Assembly: GCA_964594665.1 (NCBI GenBank)
Contig: CAZQNY010000060.1
Span: 1 to 18,649, forward strand
Source of the DNA: BM520 sp964594665
Lineage (GTDB): Bacteria > Bacteroidota > Bacteroidia > Bacteroidales > BM520
Length of the DNA stretch: 18,649 nt
Direction: 5' to 3'
The position numbers and the translations under genes are program-made. Under the pieces are notes generated by a model. The model saw only the letters and a list, made by a program, of their open reading frames with translations, was not told the DNA's origin and did not search any database. The number at the start of each line of letters is the position of its first letter. The first letter of the stretch is position 1. Positions 17,044-18,649 of the stretch are shown piece by piece.

Positions 17044-17074
17044 GTATGTTTTTCCCATTTTGGAATTAACATAC
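17044..17074. promoter_or_regulatory. Hairpin between ATPase and acyltransferase-like genes
   Basis: GTATGTT (17044-17050) and AACATAC (17068-17074) form a perfect 7-bp inverted repeat, with an inner TTCC/GGAA pair (17052-17055 and 17062-17065) extending it. It ends three bases before the preferred ATG at 17078. It could be a weak attenuator or a regulator site; it lacks a T tract, so it is not called a terminator. Confidence 0.35.
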
Positions 17075-17077
17075 ACG

Positions 17078-18016
17078 ATGAATAAACATTATTGTATAAA
17101 GTATGATGAATGGGCTTCCATGGTAGCCTTTCATCCTGCGGGGTCACCATTTCAGCATCCCGACCTTTTCCGTATATATGCAAAGTACAGCCGTATACCT
17201 CCGGAGTTGTTTATCCATTACGACACGGAAGATCAGCTTGATGGTGTTTTGTTGGCCATTCCTGTAACCTATTTCCCATTTACGCAACTCATCCCTCATG
17301 CTTATGTATGTGTAAACGGTCCACTTATGGACCCGTACCTTAAGGAGGTTACCAGATGTGAGGTTGCAAAATCATTGTTAGAATCTTTTCAGAGTTTAAA
17401 ACACCCGATAAGATGTCCATATCTGGAATTACGGGACATGAACCACCAAACAGGTAAAACTGTCGGGAAAAACACCGAAAAAAAACAAGCAACCTTTTTA
17501 AACCTTGTAAAGGATATTTCATCACACACGGCCTTGTGGTCCGGGCTGTCAAAAACCCGAAAGCGATACATTAAGCAGGTAATGCGCAAGGGTTATACAA
17601 CAAGAGAGCCAAACACAAAGGAAGAGTTACAGGCATTCATAAAAATGCTTCGACTGCATTATTTCAGAATAAAAAAGCCGTTTCCGGGGAAAAAGGTACT
17701 TGAAGGTATCTGGCAGGAACGCAATAATCAAAAAACAATCAGAATCGTAATCACGTTGGCAAACAACGAAATCTGCGGTGGGGCGGTATTGGGCTTTTGT
17801 GGCGACACATGCTATGAATGGTATATTGTCAGCGACAGAAGAGTAAGGCACAGTGGCACAGCAGTCACCTTTGGATCGATGGAATATGCGATGGAAAGGG
17901 GCTTCAGAACCTTCAATTTCATGGGAGCAGGGAGGAAAGGCAAAGCCTATGGAGTGCGGGAGTTCAAGAGGAGTTTTGGTGGCAGGGAAGAGGAGTACAG
18001 GCGGTGGAAGGGGTAG
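17078..18016 (+). CDS. FemAB/GNAT-like acyltransferase family protein
   Basis: The 312-residue protein resembles the FemAB-like branch of GNAT proteins (peptidoglycan-bridge or polysaccharide-modifying aminoacyl- and acetyltransferases). Characteristic parts are LWSGLSKTRKRYIKQVMRKGY (153-173), a GGAVLGFCGDTCYEWYIVSD strand-turn region (234-253), and the end motif FMGAGRKGKAYGVREFKRSFGG (281-302). A TTG 18 bp upstream would add six residues, but the ATG at 17078 is preferred; neither has a clear ribosome binding site. The reading frame ends soon after FKRSFGG, somewhat earlier than I would expect for the family, in codons that grade into a G-rich repeat, so the C-terminus may have been altered by the repeat. 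A link to sugar uptake is not obvious; it may be co-transcribed or independent. The donor and acceptor are unknown. Confidence 0.72.
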   Translation: MNKHYCIKYDEWASMVAFHPAGSPFQHPDLFRIYAKYSRIPPELFIHYDTEDQLDGVLLAIPVTYFPFTQLIPHAYVCVNGPLMDPYLKEVTRCEVAKSLLESFQSLKHPIRCPYLELRDMNHQTGKTVGKNTEKKQATFLNLVKDISSHTALWSGLSKTRKRYIKQVMRKGYTTREPNTKEELQAFIKMLRLHYFRIKKPFPGKKVLEGIWQERNNQKTIRIVITLANNEICGGAVLGFCGDTCYEWYIVSDRRVRHSGTAVTFGSMEYAMERGFRTFNFMGAGRKGKAYGVREFKRSFGGREEEYRRWKG

Positions 18017-18017
18017 T

Positions 18018-18102
18018 GGGGGGGGGATTCGGGTTGTCGGGTTATCGGGTTGTCGGGTTATCGGGTTATCGGGTTGTCGGGGTGTCGGGGTGTCGGGGTT
18101 GC
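18018..18102 (+). repeat. G9 tract and nine-unit 8-bp tandem array (GGGTTGTC/GGGTTATC type)
   Basis: A run of nine G (18018-18026) starts one base after the stop of the preceding gene. From 18031 there are nine consecutive 8-bp units: GGGTTGTC, GGGTTATC, GGGTTGTC, GGGTTATC, GGGTTATC, GGGTTGTC, GGGGTGTC twice, then GGGGTTGC. Regular G3-G4 runs every 8 bases satisfy the simple G-quadruplex pattern on the plus strand. The unit variants show ongoing mutation or unequal exchange. The region is non-coding, although open frames pass through it in several frames. Confidence 0.85.
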
Positions 18103-18121
18103 GATGACCCGATAGGTATCT

Positions 18122-18190
18122 GTCTCCTGGAGACTGTTCTAAACTTTGTGTCAAAGTTTGAATTAAATAATTTAAGAACTTTGAACAAAG
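18122..18190. other. Inter-array segment with alternative hairpins
   Basis: This segment between the two arrays has GTCTCC/GGAGAC (18122-18127 and 18129-18134), then AAACTTTG/CAAAGTTT (18141-18148 and 18152-18159), and a further AACTTTG at 18177-18183 that can compete for CAAAGTT (18152-18158). The two AACTTTG copies and one CAAAGTT allow mutually exclusive stems. No gene is seen. The arrangement could be part of a mobile or regulatory cassette with the flanking arrays and the downstream gene. Confidence 0.5.
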
Positions 18191-18310
18191 GACAACGACA
18201 ACCAGACAACTTGACAACAACGACAACAACTTGACAACAACAACAACTTGACAACAACGACAACTTGACAACAACGACAACTTGACAACAACGACAACAA
18301 CAACAACAAT
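18191..18310 (+). repeat. Tandem array of 17-bp TTGACAACAACGACAAC units
   Basis: After a GACAAC-rich lead-in (18191-18210) there are five TTGACAACAA-initiated units at 18211, 18231, 18248, 18265 and 18282. Three are 17 bp (18231, 18248, 18265) and the first and last are extended by extra CAA triplets. The core GACAAC is the reverse complement of the GTTGTC in the first array, so the two arrays face each other as imperfect inverted repeats; CGACAACC (18196-18203) is the exact complement of GGTTGTCG at 18032, 18048 and 18072. The array ends 22 bp before the ATG of the four-helix-bundle gene. Confidence 0.85.
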
Positions 18311-18332
18311 AAATAAAAAAACTCATTCTATT

Positions 18333-18649
18333 ATGAAATCATACAAAGACCTGGAAATATATCAAGAAGCCTTTGACCTTGCAGTAGAAATCTACAGGCA
18401 AAGCATTCAGCTGCCACAACCTGACAAATTTGAAACGGGCAATCAGATAAGGCGCTCAAGTCAATCGATAAAGGATAATATTGCAGAAGGCTATGGCAGG
18501 AGAAAATATAAAGCAGATTTTATAAAATTCTTAACATACAGCTATGCATCACTTCTTGAAGCAAAATCGCAATCAGAATTCCTGTATGAAATTAACAGAA
18601 AGCAATCCTGGAAAACAACAACAGATCGATTAGATAGATTAGGAATAAA
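18333..18649 (+). CDS. Four-helix-bundle (S23/IVP-like) protein, cut by the window edge
   Basis: The open frame starts at the ATG at 18333 and gives 105 residues without a stop at the right edge, so the gene is partial. It reads MKSYKDLEIYQEAFDLAVEI, then QIRRSSQSIKDNIAEGYGRR (39-58), then YKADFIKFLTYSYASLLEAK (60-79), which is the recognised pattern of the four-helix-bundle family that includes 23S rRNA intervening-sequence proteins and is structurally related to the Avd accessory proteins of diversity-generating retroelements. The molecular function is not established. No rRNA sequence, reverse transcriptase or variable repeat is visible nearby. The gene lies directly behind two tandem arrays, suggesting a cassette unrelated to the sugar locus. 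Confidence 0.85.
   Translation, partial: MKSYKDLEIYQEAFDLAVEIYRQSIQLPQPDKFETGNQIRRSSQSIKDNIAEGYGRRKYKADFIKFLTYSYASLLEAKSQSEFLYEINRKQSWKTTTDRLDRLGI

Noticed and set aside
18018..18026. Phase-variable G9 tract
   Set aside because: The tract lies after the stop codon of the preceding gene, so slippage would not switch that protein on or off; a promoter effect on the distant downstream gene is not supported.
17627..18280. Minus-strand 217-residue open frame across the repeats
   Set aside because: Its translation over the arrays is low-complexity (repeats of Pro/Asp/Asn/Thr and Leu/Ser/Val) and the rest is antisense to the acyltransferase-like gene; a frame kept open by simple repeats.
18211..18310. 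Repeated TTGACA as sigma70 -35 boxes, or a CRISPR array
   Set aside because: Bacteroidota do not use TTGACA as the -35 element, no matching -10 follows, and the units are contiguous 17-mers without unique spacers, so it is neither a promoter set nor CRISPR.
18333..18649. Avd gene of a diversity-generating retroelement
   Set aside because: The protein is a four-helix bundle, but no reverse transcriptase, template repeat or variable repeat is visible in the window; the right side is cut off, so it is only called four-helix-bundle.

Overview
The window looks like a chromosomal segment of a Bacteroidota bacterium. The reasons are a SusC/SusD pair with FIVAR/LamG-type lipoproteins, an ECF sigma factor/FecR/STN-SusC signalling set, a TAnnTTTG-type -7 box (TACTTTTG at 332-339) with no Shine-Dalgarno dependence, and lipoproteins with Bacteroidota-style lipoboxes. 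I cannot place it below phylum from the sequence.

Layout. Bases 1-362 are non-coding. They hold a cluster of hairpins, including a strong rightward intrinsic terminator that probably ends a gene left of the window, a 14-bp direct repeat, and the promoter of the sigma gene. Bases 363-17030 are one long rightward gene block: ECF sigma factor, FecR-like anti-sigma factor, SusC-like TonB-dependent receptor with an N-terminal STN signalling domain, SusD-like lipoprotein, FIVAR+LamG surface lipoprotein, a 71-nt three-tier RNA hairpin, a CUT1 ABC sugar-binding lipoprotein, two MalF/MalG-like permeases, a GH130 protein, a lipoprotein predicted to be an (alpha/alpha)6 barrel, two more GH130 proteins, and the MalK/UgpC-type ATPase. 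Spacing between most genes is 0-10 bp, and one pair overlaps. A FemAB/GNAT-like acyltransferase follows at 17078-18016. Its 3' end runs into two tandem repeat arrays (18031-18102 and 18211-18310), and beyond them a four-helix-bundle (S23/IVP-type) gene runs off the right edge.

Working model (inference). The locus captures a mannose-containing oligosaccharide at the surface (SusC/SusD/LamG). A lipoprotein barrel enzyme may trim it. It is then taken across the inner membrane by a self-contained ATP-driven ABC importer rather than the MFS permease usual in this phylum, and cleaved in the cytoplasm by up to three GH130 enzymes, a family of beta-mannoside phosphorylases and hydrolases. Control is likely by trans-envelope signalling from the STN domain of SusC to FecR to the ECF sigma factor. 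No hybrid two-component or SusR-type regulator and no classical endo-mannanase is present in the window.

The points most worth a second look are the SusCD/ABC/triple-GH130 hybrid, the barrel lipoprotein of unknown activity beside a matching GH130, the RNA structure between the outer-membrane and inner-membrane transport halves, and the repeat-array plus four-helix-bundle cassette at the right edge.
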